A stretch of 64,000 bases of DNA from Paraphoma chrysanthemicola (taxonomy: Eukaryota > Ascomycota > Dothideomycetes > Pleosporales > Phaeosphaeriaceae): NCBI GenBank assembly GCA_020744225.1, contig JAGMWG010000009.1, positions 310,001 through 374,000 of the forward strand. The letters run 5' to 3'. Below the pieces are notes generated by a model that searched no databases, had not been told where the DNA came from, and worked only from the letters and a program-made list of their open reading frames with translations. Positions 9,610 through 20,571 of the stretch are shown here, piece after piece (the stretch's first letter is position 1; each line of letters begins with the position of its first letter). Position numbers and translations under genes: made by a program.

Positions 9610-10915
9610 GCTTGCATTTACGGGCTCGGAACAGGAACTGTGGCTGTTGGGAGACCCCGCTGCGCGCCGCGCGGCGTCTTTGCTTGGGCGCGTCGCAGCA
9701 GTGCGATATCGAATTGGCGGCGGTGGGCGCTCCTCGTATGGCGATTGCGGCGTGGTTTGTGTGCGAGTGTTGTCGTGTATGAGGAATGCTGCGTGTCGGA
9801 AGCTGAGACGGGAAGGCGGGAGTGAAGTTGTGGCGGGGCAGCAGCGGACGAACGCCGCTTGCAAAATTAACCAGGGCACCAAGGAATGTCAGCCATGTGA
9901 GATCATCAAAGCCCGCAGTACACCCACCTCTATGCAGCCTATCAGAACCTGTCCAATACAGTCTCCACGGAGCCCTACGCTATTTATGAGCCGCTTCAGC
10001 CCTGTGTGACATGACGTCCTCCGAGACAGTGGCTGCACCTGATGCTGTTCGAGCAGTCATCTGCCTGTGACGGTGATTCACACCACCGCGCAGTTTGGAT
10101 GCAGCCTAGAAGTCGTGTTCAGCGTGATCGCAAAGAATGCGGAGGCATCATCTGTCGCTTATAGCCGGGCCGCGAACAGCCAAGTGGGTGAAGATGGCGG
10201 CGCTAGTGTGAAGCCTGGCTGGACTTTGACACCATCGTGCATGCCGATTATTTGTAACGCGCGTGCGTGGGGCCTAGTTTGGCAGGCGTTCATGCAAACT
10301 TTATTCGGTGTCGTGCAGGCTTCCTCTTGAGGAGACGTTTACTCCTACCGGCCTCGATGATGTTGCATCGGGAAGGAAGAAGTGCATGGTAATCCAAAAC
10401 CCAAGGGTGGTGGTTCCAGCCTTGTGAGCTGTATGCAGGGACGGTCCAAGCACTGGCAATAAGAGGCTTCAATATTATTTCCAGTAGGATGGAGTCCGCA
10501 GGCTACAAAGCTAATGTAAGGTGAGACGGAAGAACGAGTCTTCTGTGTGTGATAGATGTGTTTATGAGCAGGGCAGTGCTGGCCGGTTTGAATTGCACAT
10601 TGCATATTGAACTGATCGATTATAGGACTGGATTAGGATCATTCAAGACATGATCCGTGAACGAATAATCACACCACTTTTGACGATGAAAGTGGGTTGA
10701 CTGTGCATCGCAGTGTACGACGAAGAGAAGCGCTGTGAAGTCTGTCTGCATCAACTGCACGTTCGTGGGGAACCATGGATCGTCGTCCGCGGAGGGGGGA
10801 CCCAGATTTGTGGGCCGTGAAATAAGCTTTGCGGCTCCAGGGTCTGCGCTAACACCCAACTCGTCCACGGAAAAGTCGCGTCGCGTCAACTCCATCCACT
10901 CCCGTCAACCACGAC
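9610..10915. other. Intergenic, divergent promoters of ATG101 and ORC2
   Basis: 1.3 kb with no supported gene. Open frames on both strands near 9430-10010 are shadows or chance, and none can be spliced into a recognised protein. Confidence 0.5.
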
Positions 10916-12658
10916 ATGGTCAGCACCAAGCGGAGACGCGAAGATGACGATACCGAAGAGGGCACGCCACGCAAACTTCGCGCCCAGAGTGTGAATGGCC
11001 TCTTAGATGAACCGGACACGTCTGACGCGCAGACACCGTCAAGAAGGGGCAGGGTGCAGCTCCTCGCAGAGAATGGAACGCCTCGATCAATTCTAAAGAA
11101 GACGGGACGTATCAATGGAATCAACGACGCCACGCCAAGATCGAATCGCAAGCTGGTCTTCGCGACGCCAACCAAATCAGCCAAAGCTGACAGCCCCAAC
11201 GGCACACCAACTATCGTCCGCAACGCCGACCGGAGTGCGCGCAGGAAGAGCAACAGGCGCATACTTGAGCGCACACTGAATGGAGACGATAGTGATGAAG
11301 AGGCTTTGGATGAGGAGGATGAGCTCGCAGAGCAAATCCTAGACGATGGCGAAGAAGCTGGCCCCCAAGCAACAGTAGAGAAAGCGCAAGAAGAGGTACC
11401 TGTGCCGGAAACGCCAACAAAGCGTGGCAGAGGCCGACCGAAGGGCTCGGGGAAAGGCGGACGACCGAAGAAGCAGCGTTCACCTACGCCGCCGACCGAA
11501 TTACCTCCTCACGAGGAATACTTCTACCAGAATCGGCCTGGCGGCACCAAGACGTCCAACAATACTCTGTCTGCACAGACCTTGCTCAACCATGACGAAT
11601 ACTTTCAGGCTATGCAGACGTACCAAGATCGTCATGCCTCGGAGATGGATATTCTTCTGGAACTTCACAGTCGTGCCTACGACCAGTGGATCTTCGAGTT
11701 GGAGGAAGGCTTCAACATTTGCTTGTACGGATATGGCTCGAAGCGTGTCATCACAGAAAAATTTGTGCAACGTCTCTATACGCAATTGTCTCAACAAACA
11801 CCACACAAAAGTTCGAAGAAGGGACCAAAGATCGTTGTCATAAACGGCTATTCGGCGGGGACAACCATGAAGGACATACTCACGACGATAGCATCAGCGT
11901 GTGTGCCCGCGAGCGTCAAGATGCCCAACCAGCTCAACTCATTGCTCGACTTCCTCCTCGATCACCTCACGAACGAACCACCTCTACAGCCTATTCCAGT
12001 CATCCTGAACTCTATCGATTCGCCGTACCTACGCAAGAGCCCAACACCAGCGATGCTCGCACGGCTTGCCGCGCATCCATCCATCAACCTCGTATGTACG
12101 GCAGATACACCCAACTTTCCGCTCCTGTGGGACGTCGGTCTCAAGACACAATACAAATTCCTCTTCCACGACACCACGACATTCGCTCCATACAATGCCG
12201 AAATCGACGTTGTCGAGACCGTCAACGAGCTTCTCGGCCGCAGTGGCCGACGCATTGGAGGAAGAGATGGCGTCGGGTTCGTCTTGCGTTCGCTGCCAGA
12301 GAACGCACGATCGCTCTTCCGCATACTGGTCATGGAGCAACTTGATCTGTCTCTCATGGAAGATGCCTGCGACGAAGACCAGGAAACTGCCACACCGAGA
12401 AACAAGAAGGTAGCACAGATAAAGACCGTCGTACCAGAGTCTAGCCAGGGCGTCGAATACCGCGTACTGTACCACAAAGCCGTCGAGCAGTTTGTCTGCT
12501 CGAGCGAAGTCGGATTCCGGACGCTGCTGAAAGAGTTCCACGACCATCAAATGATTGAGAGCAGGAAGGATGGAATGGGCACAGAGAGATTGTGGGTGCC
12601 ATTCAGACAGGAGGAATTAGAAGGGCTGGCGGAGGACTTGGCCAGCGACACTTTGTAG
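10916..12658 (+). CDS. ORC2: Origin recognition complex subunit 2
   Basis: Intronless, 580 residues. ORC2 is a core subunit of the six-protein ORC that marks replication origins and loads MCM. The N-terminal 190 residues are charged and low in complexity, with RGRGRPKGSGKGGRPKK (an AT-hook-like basic run near 165-182). The conserved body begins near 225 with YFQAMQTYQDRHASEMDILLELH, then the diagnostic GFNICLYGYGSKRVITEKF (about 268-286), VVINGYSAGTTMKDIL, INLVCTADTPNFPLLWD, and the C-terminal winged-helix part with YKAVEQFVCSSE-type sequence and ESRKDGMGTERLWVPF near the end. Length fits the family (about 550-620). The start ATG follows an ACGAC context. Confidence 0.95.
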   Translation: MVSTKRRREDDDTEEGTPRKLRAQSVNGLLDEPDTSDAQTPSRRGRVQLLAENGTPRSILKKTGRINGINDATPRSNRKLVFATPTKSAKADSPNGTPTIVRNADRSARRKSNRRILERTLNGDDSDEEALDEEDELAEQILDDGEEAGPQATVEKAQEEVPVPETPTKRGRGRPKGSGKGGRPKKQRSPTPPTELPPHEEYFYQNRPGGTKTSNNTLSAQTLLNHDEYFQAMQTYQDRHASEMDILLELHSRAYDQWIFELEEGFNICLYGYGSKRVITEKFVQRLYTQLSQQTPHKSSKKGPKIVVINGYSAGTTMKDILTTIASACVPASVKMPNQLNSLLDFLLDHLTNEPPLQPIPVILNSIDSPYLRKSPTPAMLARLAAHPSINLVCTADTPNFPLLWDVGLKTQYKFLFHDTTTFAPYNAEIDVVETVNELLGRSGRRIGGRDGVGFVLRSLPENARSLFRILVMEQLDLSLMEDACDEDQETATPRNKKVAQIKTVVPESSQGVEYRVLYHKAVEQFVCSSEVGFRTLLKEFHDHQMIESRKDGMGTERLWVPFRQEELEGLAEDLASDTL

Positions 12659-12921
12659 CGAATAGAACGAGCACTGAGCAGCAGTACTCATGCCTTGCCC
12701 CACGCCCTCTTCATACCATTCTACCCACCCATGCAAGCTTATCGAGATCACCGACGTGGGATTCACATTCCTGTGCAACCCATTCACACCCGCGTTATCC
12801 GCGCAATCACACCATCGCCGAATCGCACATCAAAGCCAGACCCAAACCCCAGACAACATTTCCGGTCCTTGCTATTTGTTTCGGTCTCCCTTTCTCTATT
12901 TTCCAAATTCAAGCACCAAAT

Positions 12922-13345
12922 ATGCGCGCCCCACACATTTTCCCACCACTTCTTCTCAGCTCCGCGGTCCTAGCAGCATCGTCAGATGAAGGCACATGCA
13001 CCACCGCCACACATGCAGGCACAGTACAAGTAGCGTGCGCGACTGTGACTTTAGATCCGTATGTTGTCTTGCTTCTTGGGCGTGCGCGTTTAGGAGACAT
13101 GAAAACTGATCAAAGTGATACAACCGATTAGGTCACATACATCTGATGCTTTGCCTACTGCGACAAATGAGCGGAAGTGGATATGGTTTCCGGGGCCGAT
13201 TAATGCGACGAGACGGACGGAGGCGGTGAGGAAGGTAGAGTTGGAGAGGAGGGCTGGGAGTTGGTTTGGTGGGTTTATGACTGGGTTTCTTGGGGCTGGG
13301 GTGGTGGTTAGTGTGGTGTTTGGGGGTTTGGCTGCGTGTTTGTAA
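12922..13345 (+). CDS. Small membrane-anchored protein, unknown
   Basis: Two exons, 12922-13058 and 13132-13345, separated by a 73-nt GTATGT...TTAG intron that joins in phase, give 116 residues. The N-terminus is a typical signal peptide (LLLSSAVLAASS, about residues 8-20), followed by a short Cys/Thr-rich segment. The second exon has a WIWFPGP motif, a basic stretch and a C-terminal hydrophobic helix, GFLGAGVVVSVVFGGL, ending at the stop. Likely a small secretory-pathway membrane protein, single-spanning after signal cleavage. No family recognised. Splice signals and residue composition support a real gene. Confidence 0.6.
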
Positions 13346-13576
13346 TGCAATATAGCTGCTGGATTAGCAAGGCTCACTTGGTTGCGAGGATGCTTGGATG
13401 TACGTGATATTTAAATTTAGTGTTAAGAACGAAAACATAGCTACATGTTTGTAGGCCGACGTGAATTGCTAGCGGAAAGGGAGAGAGCGTATGAAGCGGC
13501 GGTCGAAAGGCGGTTCTGTCGTATTCTTAGCGAAGTCCAAACAGATTTGAGGATCCTACACGTACACTTGAGTGAT

Positions 13577-15080
13577 CTACGCTCCAACATGCCCAAGATA
13601 CCTAGTCCAGGAACTTGGCACCAAATATATGCCCTCGGGCACAAACTTCAAGTCCTCAAAAACAACTACACACAAATACATGCGCCAGCCGGCATAAATG
13701 AGGAACCCGCAATACATGGCGACAACGCAAATACACCACCCAATAGTCTTGAAAATCGTGTCACGCTTCCACGGGTGATTTTCCAGCCTTCGACGCAGCA
13801 TGAACATCAACGCTGCGAGCGCTCCTGCCAGTGCTACGTAGGTGTTTTGCTTTTGGGTGTCCGAGAACAAGAATATGTTGCTCTTGCGTAAGGTCAAGAT
13901 GGGGACAAGAGCGCAAATTGCAAGGGACAAGAACGTTCCAAGCCAGATCCAGAGCTCGAGTCGTGGGCGCCGGAGATCCTGGGTATCGAGTGGGACAGAA
14001 GGAGAAGGTAGGTCTACGAGATCGAGTTCGAATGGTTCGCCCAAGTCCTGAGGCTTCTGTAGGCGTAACAAGAACGCAATTGATGCGTATGCGATGTAGT
14101 TTAATGTGGCCTGCTCTATTAGGGCGATGCGATAGTCGCGTGAGTGCCGCACGGAAATGCTAGAGAGAAAGTAAAGTGATTGTGTTAGGGCAATCGCCTT
14201 GTCTACAAAGTCGCGTTTTACGCGAAGCGTGATGCGGGCATTGTCGGGGAAGCGGTCGTAATCTAGGACGTGTGCGTTCTGAGCGACGAAATGCGAGAAG
14301 TACTCTGGTTGGTCAAGCTGTGGTATAATAATGCCGCCCATTCGGACAAGATGAGCCTGTTTGAGACGAAAGCTTTCCCATCGGTCGATTTCTCGCGTTC
14401 GGTGTTGGATGAGTCGCGCAATTGTGAATTCTTCTGTTAAGACGTGAGGAGCGGCATTAGCGATATGATTAAATCATTCTGATGAATCTGCGTGTCTAGT
14501 TTCAGGTAGCAAGGATGGGGATATAGTCTGACGTACCCTGCACAGGTGATTAGTGATGTTATAAATCGTGGCTGAAGGTTAACTTACGACAGCATTCAAA
14601 ACTGCATACTCCGGGAAGACGAGCATGATTACAGCCTGCAAGAGCTTTCGAAAGGTTGGATGCCAGGTCGCAATATGACGAGCATTGATCTGTCCCTGCT
14701 TTTGGTCTCCGGTGAACCGTCTCTGCATACTTCGCACAGCTCTTCGAGGCAGTGACTGAAACGAAAGTGGTGACGGTGTTGGCCTTGTATCTACGTGTAT
14801 GACCTATAGCGAATAGGAGATTAGTATGTTGGAAAAGACTGAAATGCACGATGCTTTGCGGTGCGGACAACACACGCCAGACCTCTGCAAAGGTCCAGAA
14901 CTCTGACAAACAATCACATACCGACCACGCCGAGAAGAACATAACTGTTAGACATGTCCAAATCATGCCAACTGTTCCCCTACCACAGTTAGGCTCAGGG
15001 CGAAAACCCACGAAAGTATCTTTTTCCAAGAAGGCGCCAGCACATGACGACGGTGGATGCAGCTCTGAACATTGGTTCAT
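13577..15080 (-). CDS. Multi-pass membrane protein, tandem paralogue 1, complex splicing
   Basis: Exons 14922-15080, 14588-14803, a possible one-base exon at 14537, and 13577-14433 give 410 residues. It belongs to a large uncharacterised family of filamentous fungi, recognised by an N-terminal GFRPEPNCGRGT block, the HLxTxP-type block after the first intron, a FPEYAVL helix, a LRKPQDL-like motif (LQKPQDLGEPFELD) and several hydrophobic helices near the C-terminus. Compared with paralogue 2 it keeps an interruption between the FPEYAVLNAV and EFTIARL blocks. There, GTAAGT...CAG and GTACGT...CAG introns sit back to back with one base between them, and only that base restores the frame. Alternatives are a weak GTTAAC donor at 14583 giving one extra residue, or a frameshifted copy. 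Function unknown. Confidence 0.7.
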
Positions 15081-16024
15081 AGTGATTGCTTCGACAGATT
15101 CGAGTATAGGTCAACTAACAGGACGAGCATTAGAAGTTAAAGTAACGGAATCACTTCAAGTCTTGATATGTGCTGGACAGAGTGTGGCTGGAGCTTGCAC
15201 CGATGTCGTCGTTCAGCTGCCCAGACCTGTAGGCGAGGTATCAAGCAATGAGAGTGTAATTTGACGCCACACGTACAGCCCACACTGTCTGCGCCGCAAA
15301 GTTGTGGCAGTTCGCGTTGTAAATTTAAATCTGTCGAAAAGCTTGAGTTATTGCGGCTGCATATACCTGAGAGCTTGCATTTCAGGTCGTAAAGCTTGTT
15401 CACAAGCTCATATGGGCGCAGCATGCAGCTGGGGCCATAGATTTGCAGCTCCAAGTAAAACGGTCCAATTCAGCCGTAGCGTGGGAAGCAGCACTTGAAT
15501 AGCAAAGGCCCAGCTTTCTGATACGTTCCACTGTTTTGCAACTCAGCTGAAAGACGTGATCCGCAGGGATTGCATCGGCACCGTGGCTGTGTGAAAACAA
15601 TTAATGCTCGCAAGTGAAAGGGAACGACAGCGGACGGGATATGTACAACTTTCTATATCCCATGTGTGTTTCGTACTCGACAGAGGGATGAGTTTTGCCA
15701 ATGTAACATGCTGAATAGATGAGAGACCTCTTTTGTCGAGCGCCTGTCGCACGTGGTCAAAGCTTGCGTTGTAGTTACAAGAAGATAGAGAGGGGCGTCC
15801 AGAGAACCCTTGAATGAAATGTCTTAAAGGCAACGGCGCACACGAATGATATGCCATTGTAGCATGTTGCGTGGATCTGTCCAGGGACAATCTTGCGCGC
15901 CCTTGAATGACAGGCAAGCAAACGAAAAGTGCGCTGCTAGAGGTCGTATTTGCATACCTAATAATAAAGCCAAAGCCGGCGGCTAGAATCCTGCTCATGT
16001 GCCTACATGACCCAAATATCGTGT
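15081..16024. other. Intergenic between the tandem paralogues
   Basis: Contains the upstream duplicated element (15179-15275). The rest has no supported gene; a 161-codon minus-strand frame at 15543-16028 shows no family resemblance. Confidence 0.5.
15179..15275 (-). repeat. Upstream duplicated element, copy 1
   Basis: About 97 bp beginning 99 bp upstream of the start codon of paralogue 1. It matches 17559-17655 in the same orientation with a few gaps; the longest identical runs include GTTCAGCTGCCCAGA and TGTAGGCGAG. It shows that the duplication carried promoter DNA. Confidence 0.75.
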
Positions 16025-17315
16025 TCAAGACGATGGCGTCAGGTATATTCCCTCCGCCGTGTGTCCGAAGTTGCTAAAAACGATGCATAACAAGTAGATG
16101 CGGTATCCAGCATAACCGAACGTGTAAGCATACATGAGCACAACGCATGTGTACCAGCTAGCGGTTCGAAATACAGTGTTGCGCTTCCAAGGATAGTATT
16201 CGAGTCGCCTACGGAGCAGCCAAGTAAGAAGCGCAAGCGTTCCGATTATGGCCACTATTGTGAGTTCGCCTTCGCCGTTCTTGGATGTCTCGTTGGAGAA
16301 TGGGGATGGTCGCTTCGAGAGGACGGCGAACGGTAAGGCGATGATAGCAGCGATGGAAATGAAGACCCCCAACCAGATCCACTTCTCAAGCCGAGGGCGC
16401 TGCGTGTCGTCTATGTCGAGTGGAACAGATGGGGATGGCAAGTCGAGTAAGTCGAGCTCGAAAGGCTCGAATAGATCTTGAGGTTTCCTGAGGCGCAACA
16501 GGTATGTGACGGAAGCGTAAGCAATGTAGTTGAGTGTGATGAGCTCTAGGAGAGAGATGCGGTAAAATCTCGTGCTGCGACTGGCGACGCTGGACAGGAA
16601 ATAAAACGCCTGGTGCAACGCAATGATCTTGTCTACACTATCTGTCCTCGCTCGTACTGTTATCTGCCTCTCGTTCGGGAACTGATCGAATCGCATTACG
16701 TGTGCGTTCTGTAGAACAAACTGTGGGAATTGATCTGAGCTTTGTAGATGAGGAATACGTATCCCTCCCATACGCACAAGATGCGCTTGCTGTAGACTGA
16801 ACTGCCCCCAGTCATTGACCTTTCTCGTGCGAAGCTGGATCATGCGAGCTATGGTGAACTCCTCGACTGCTTTCAGGACTTCGTATTCGGGAAACAAGAT
16901 AGTTATAACAGCTCCGAGGGTTTTTCGTAGCATCGGATTCAATCGCATTGTAGGCCGTAGAAAGGGCCTTTCTTCACTGGGATCCTTCACCCATGGGCGT
17001 CGGAGGCATCGCCAAATCTTGCGAGGCAGTAATTGAAAAGACATCGGAGACGACGCTGGGGTCGTGTCTAGATGGATCACCTTCGCGATACATGTTAGTA
17101 GCCACCATGTGACGATCAACTGTCGTAGCGTGCTTCGGACGAGACTGTGGACATACCGACCAAGCTGAGAAGGCCATGACTGTAAGACAGTTCCAAAGAA
17201 TACCAGCAGTTCCACGACCACAATTAGGCTCGGGCCTGAAGCCTATGAGGTTGTCCCTACTCCAGAAGTCTCCAGCGCAAGACGTAGAAGGGTGGAGATC
17301 CTCACATCGAGTCAT
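16025..17315 (-). CDS. Multi-pass membrane protein, tandem paralogue 2
   Basis: Two exons, 17157-17315 and 16025-17080, with a 76-nt GTATGT intron in phase 0, give 404 residues. The first exon is 53 codons, exactly as in paralogue 1, and carries the matching GFRPEPNCGRGT block. The junction interrupted in paralogue 1 is continuous here (KAVEEFTIARM). Shared blocks along the length include QAHLVRMGGI, FQNAHV-like sequence, FYFLSS, LNYIAYASV, RKPQDLFEPFELDLLDLPSPSVPLD split over adjacent segments, and a PWKRNTVFRT motif between hydrophobic helices. At least four predicted membrane segments lie in the last 130 residues plus one near the N-terminus. It stops 10 codons earlier than paralogue 1. 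Family function is unknown. Confidence 0.8.
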
Positions 17316-18112
17316 TGTGACACAGCAACAAGTCTATACGTAACTACCTTGGTGATCAGCAATCTCCTCAAAGTCAGATCGGCTCCGTTGTGTGGTTAGA
17401 CCTACATGAGATGCTCTTAATCATTGATGTTAGTACGAGTTTATACCCCTCTAAAAATCACGATGCCATGACAACAATTTGTGAAGATCAACAAATGGGA
17501 CAGGAGCACCTCGCAGGTACTTGTCCTGGTGCCTTTTTGTTTGAGACACCACTGGCCAGAGTGCGGCTGGGTTCTGCACGCACGGATATCGTGGTTCAGC
17601 TGCCCAGAAATGTAGGCGAGTTATCAGTCAATCAGGTTGCGAGCTGATCGCCACTCGAGCAGCCCGCATCGTATACTTCACGGCAATCTGGCCATCCGCG
17701 CTTCAAGCAGGAACATATTTGACAGGGTCAAGCGGTTGAAGGTGTTTGTTACAGGTCCCTGCCCGAGACTCAACTAAAAGACGTATTGTGTTCCATGGAA
17801 AACCGATTGGCATCTTTGCCATATGAGTGCGACGAACGCTCGCTAGTGACAGTACAAAACGGTAGTAAAGTAGATTATAGGAACTTGACGAGGGGTTTGA
17901 AAATTGGGCTTTTAATGAGTCTTGTTTGAAGTGAATGATCGTGGCTGACGTTTCGTGCCTGCTTGCGGTAGACATGCACGACATGGCAGCAGCGAGACGC
18001 GACAGCGACAGCCCCAGCGGGAAGCCAAGACGCTAACCAAGTTAGGTTGACTCCACACTAAGTTTGAACTTTGAGATTCGCCTTCTTCCAAAACGAGACC
18101 AAATCCCACAAC
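17316..18112. other. Intergenic, divergent promoters
   Basis: Upstream of paralogue 2 and ELP3. It includes the duplicated element copy 2; the rest shows no gene. Confidence 0.5.
17559..17655 (-). repeat. Upstream duplicated element, copy 2
   Basis: Counterpart of 15179-15275, 243 bp upstream of the start of paralogue 2, so about 145 bp of extra DNA separates it from the gene here. Confidence 0.75.
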
Positions 18113-19899
18113 ATGGCGACAGTAACGGTTACTGAGACGCAACAAAAGAGGAGACTCCCGAAGAATGTCAAGCTACCGCCAGAGAACGAGCGCTACATGC
18201 GCGCATGTGCAGACATTGCCTCCGCCCTCATCCAGGACTACGAGGCGCAGGCAGATGGTTCTAAGCCAAAGAAAGATCTAAACTTAAATCGACTGAGAGG
18301 AGAAATTTCAAAGAAGCATTATCTCAAGAGTCAGCCGCCACTGACGGCCATCATCGCGGCGGTGCCAGAGCACTACAAAAAATACATATTACCTAAATTG
18401 ATTGCCAAGCCAATCCGTAAGTCACTGTTTGCACGATTAGATCTGAAATGAACGGCTGATAATTTCTTGCAGGTACATCCTCGGGTATCGCTGTGGTGGC
18501 GGTGATGTGCAAGCCACATCGCTGCCCGCACATCTCTTACACAGGAAACATCTGTGTCTACTGCCCGGGAGGTCCTGACTCGGACTTTGAGTACTCAACT
18601 CAGTCGTACACTGGCTATGAGCCTACATCGATGCGCGCCATTCGAGCGCGGTACGATCCGTATGAGCAAGCCCGTGGCCGAGTCGACCAGATCAAATCAC
18701 TCGGTCACAGCGTCGACAAGGTCGAGTACATCATCATGGGAGGTACATTTATGTCACTACCAGAATCTTACCGGGACGATTTCATCTCACAGCTGCACAA
18801 TGCGCTATCAGGGTATCAAACGAAAGATGTGGATGAGGCTGTTGCCGCAGGCGAGATGAGCAATATCAAGTGTGTGGGCATCACAATTGAGACACGACCA
18901 GATTACTGTCTGGACCAACATTTGTCCTCCATGCTCCGATACGGCTGCACACGTCTAGAGATCGGTGTGCAATCGCTCTACGAGGATGTAGCGCGCGACA
19001 CAAACCGCGGCCACACCGTCGCTGCCGTTGCAAAGACCTTCTGCCTGTCCAAAGACGCTGGCTTCAAAGTCGTCTCACATATGATGCCCGATCTACCCAA
19101 CGTCGGCATGGAGCGCGATCTCGACCAATTCGTCGAATACTTCTCCAACCCCGACTTCCGAACAGACGGACTGAAAATCTACCCCACACTCGTCATCCGC
19201 GGCACAGGACTGTACGAACTCTGGCGAACAGGCCGCTACAAAAACTACACGCCTAACGCCCTCATCGACATCGTAGCGCGCATTCTCGCCCTCGTGCCAC
19301 CATGGACCCGCATCTACCGCGTACAGCGCGACATCCCCATGCCGCTCGTCACATCTGGTGTCGAGAACGGTAACCTGCGCGAACTCGCTCTGGCACGCAT
19401 GAAGGACTTTGGAACCACATGTCGCGACGTGCGAACACGTGAAGTCGGCATCAACGAAGTAAAGCACAAAATCCGCCCCGATCAGGTCGAGCTCGTCCGC
19501 AGAGATTACACCGCCAACGGCGGCTGGGAAACGTTCCTCGCGTACGAAGATCCGAAACAAGATATCTTGATCGCATTGCTACGACTACGACAATGTTCGA
19601 AGGAACATACATTCAGGCCGGAACTCACGGGCCAGCCGTCGTCGCTGGTGCGTGAGTTGCATGTGTATGGCTCGGCGGTGCCGGTGCATGCGAGGGATCC
19701 GAAGAAGTTTCAGCATCAGGGCTTTGGAACGCTGTTGATGGAGGAAGCGGAGCGGATAGCGAGGGAAGAGCATGGGAGTAGTAAGATTAGCGTCATTTCT
19801 GGCGTGGGTGTGAGGAGCTACTATGCGAAGCTTGGGTACTGGCTGGATGGGCCGTACATGAGCAAGACGCTCGAGCCCCTGTGGGAGAGGGAGTGGTGA
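18113..19899 (+). CDS. ELP3: Elongator catalytic subunit, tRNA uridine-34 acetyltransferase
   Basis: Two exons, 18113-18416 and 18473-19899 (56-nt intron, GTAAGT...TGCAG), give 576 residues, close to the usual 550-580. ELP3 makes the carboxymethyl group precursor on wobble uridines in the cytoplasmic Elongator complex. The junction falls inside the conserved KPIR-TSSGIAVVAVMCKPHRC block. Radical-SAM cluster cysteines are C119, C129 and C132 (CPHISYTGNICVYC spacing). The SAM/tRNA region follows with EYIIMGGTFMSLP, ITIETRPDYC and GVQSLYEDV. The C-terminal GNAT acetyltransferase domain shows VRELHVYGSAVPVH, FQHQGFGTLLMEEAE (acetyl-CoA loop) and GVGVRSYYAKLGYW. Nothing is missing. Confidence 0.97.
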
Positions 19900-20210
19900 T
19901 GAACAGCACAAAGTCTGGATTGGGAGACCTGCATGGCTGGCGTTCACGAAATATGCATCTGATGGAAGATGCCAGACGATGCATCTCAAATAGATCGATT
20001 GCGATATGTGCAATGGAGACTGTATCTATGTATAAATGACCTCACAAGAACGCCGAATGCTCAAATCCAATGCCAATCGTCCTTCTTATCTCTGTCAACG
20101 CCGCGCAAAGGTTGGCGCGCGTCCTGACCTGCTACATAAGCTGTTCCCTCGAGCGTAGCTTGTCTTCTTGCATGCACAATATCTTCGCAGTGTCGAGAGA
20201 AAGCTCGTTA
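19900..20210. other. Intergenic, between convergent 3' ends
   Basis: 3' flanks of ELP3 and the small membrane protein gene. Nothing else seen. Confidence 0.5.
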
Positions 20211-20571
20211 TCACGACAGGGTTATCGCACCGCGGCGGCTCTCGCGTAGGTGGAGGAAGGCTTGGAATCCGCAGAAGACAAAGAAGCCCTACATTCGGAG
20301 TTAGATGGTTTCGTATGGCTCTTTGCCGCGCAAGACGTACAATGTATATGAAGACAGCGCCAAACACGGCGCCAGCGACTGCGCCACCGTCCTTTGGATC
20401 TTCCTCTGTGCCCATTACTACGTTGCTGCTCGACTAGTAACATGTCAGCTCATGATCGCAAATTGTCTTGCTTTCTGGTCGGAGGATCGGAGGGCGCAGA
20501 GTGGTTCGAGGAAGGCGTACTTTGAAGAGCGAGCCAATGACGGATAGAATCACGATGGCGAACAGGGACAT
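20211..20571 (-). CDS. Small two-span membrane protein, 73 residues, three exons
   Basis: Exons 20521-20571, 20341-20433 and 20211-20288 are joined by 87-nt and 52-nt introns (both GTACG donors, TAG acceptors, phase 0 throughout). The product begins MSLFAIVILSVIGSLFK, a hydrophobic helix. It continues through a short acidic loop (GTEEDPKDGG) to a second helix, AVAGAVFGAVFIYIGFF, and ends FLHLRESRRGAITLS. Two in-phase introns with good signals and consistent hydrophobic and polar patterning argue strongly for a real gene, although no exon exceeds 93 bp. It looks like a conserved small integral membrane protein of ascomycetes; I do not know its function. Confidence 0.72.

Noticed and set aside
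12592..13131. 179-codon plus-strand frame covering the ORC2 3' end
   Set aside because: Overlaps the ORC2 stop and a leader region; only its last part, from the ATG at 12922, looks coding and is included in the small membrane protein model.
15543..16028. 161-codon minus-strand frame downstream of paralogue 2
   Set aside because: No similarity to any known family, no duplicate next to paralogue 1 and no splice link; treated as chance.
19093..19560. 155-codon minus-strand frame inside ELP3
   Set aside because: Antisense shadow of the conserved ELP3 coding sequence.
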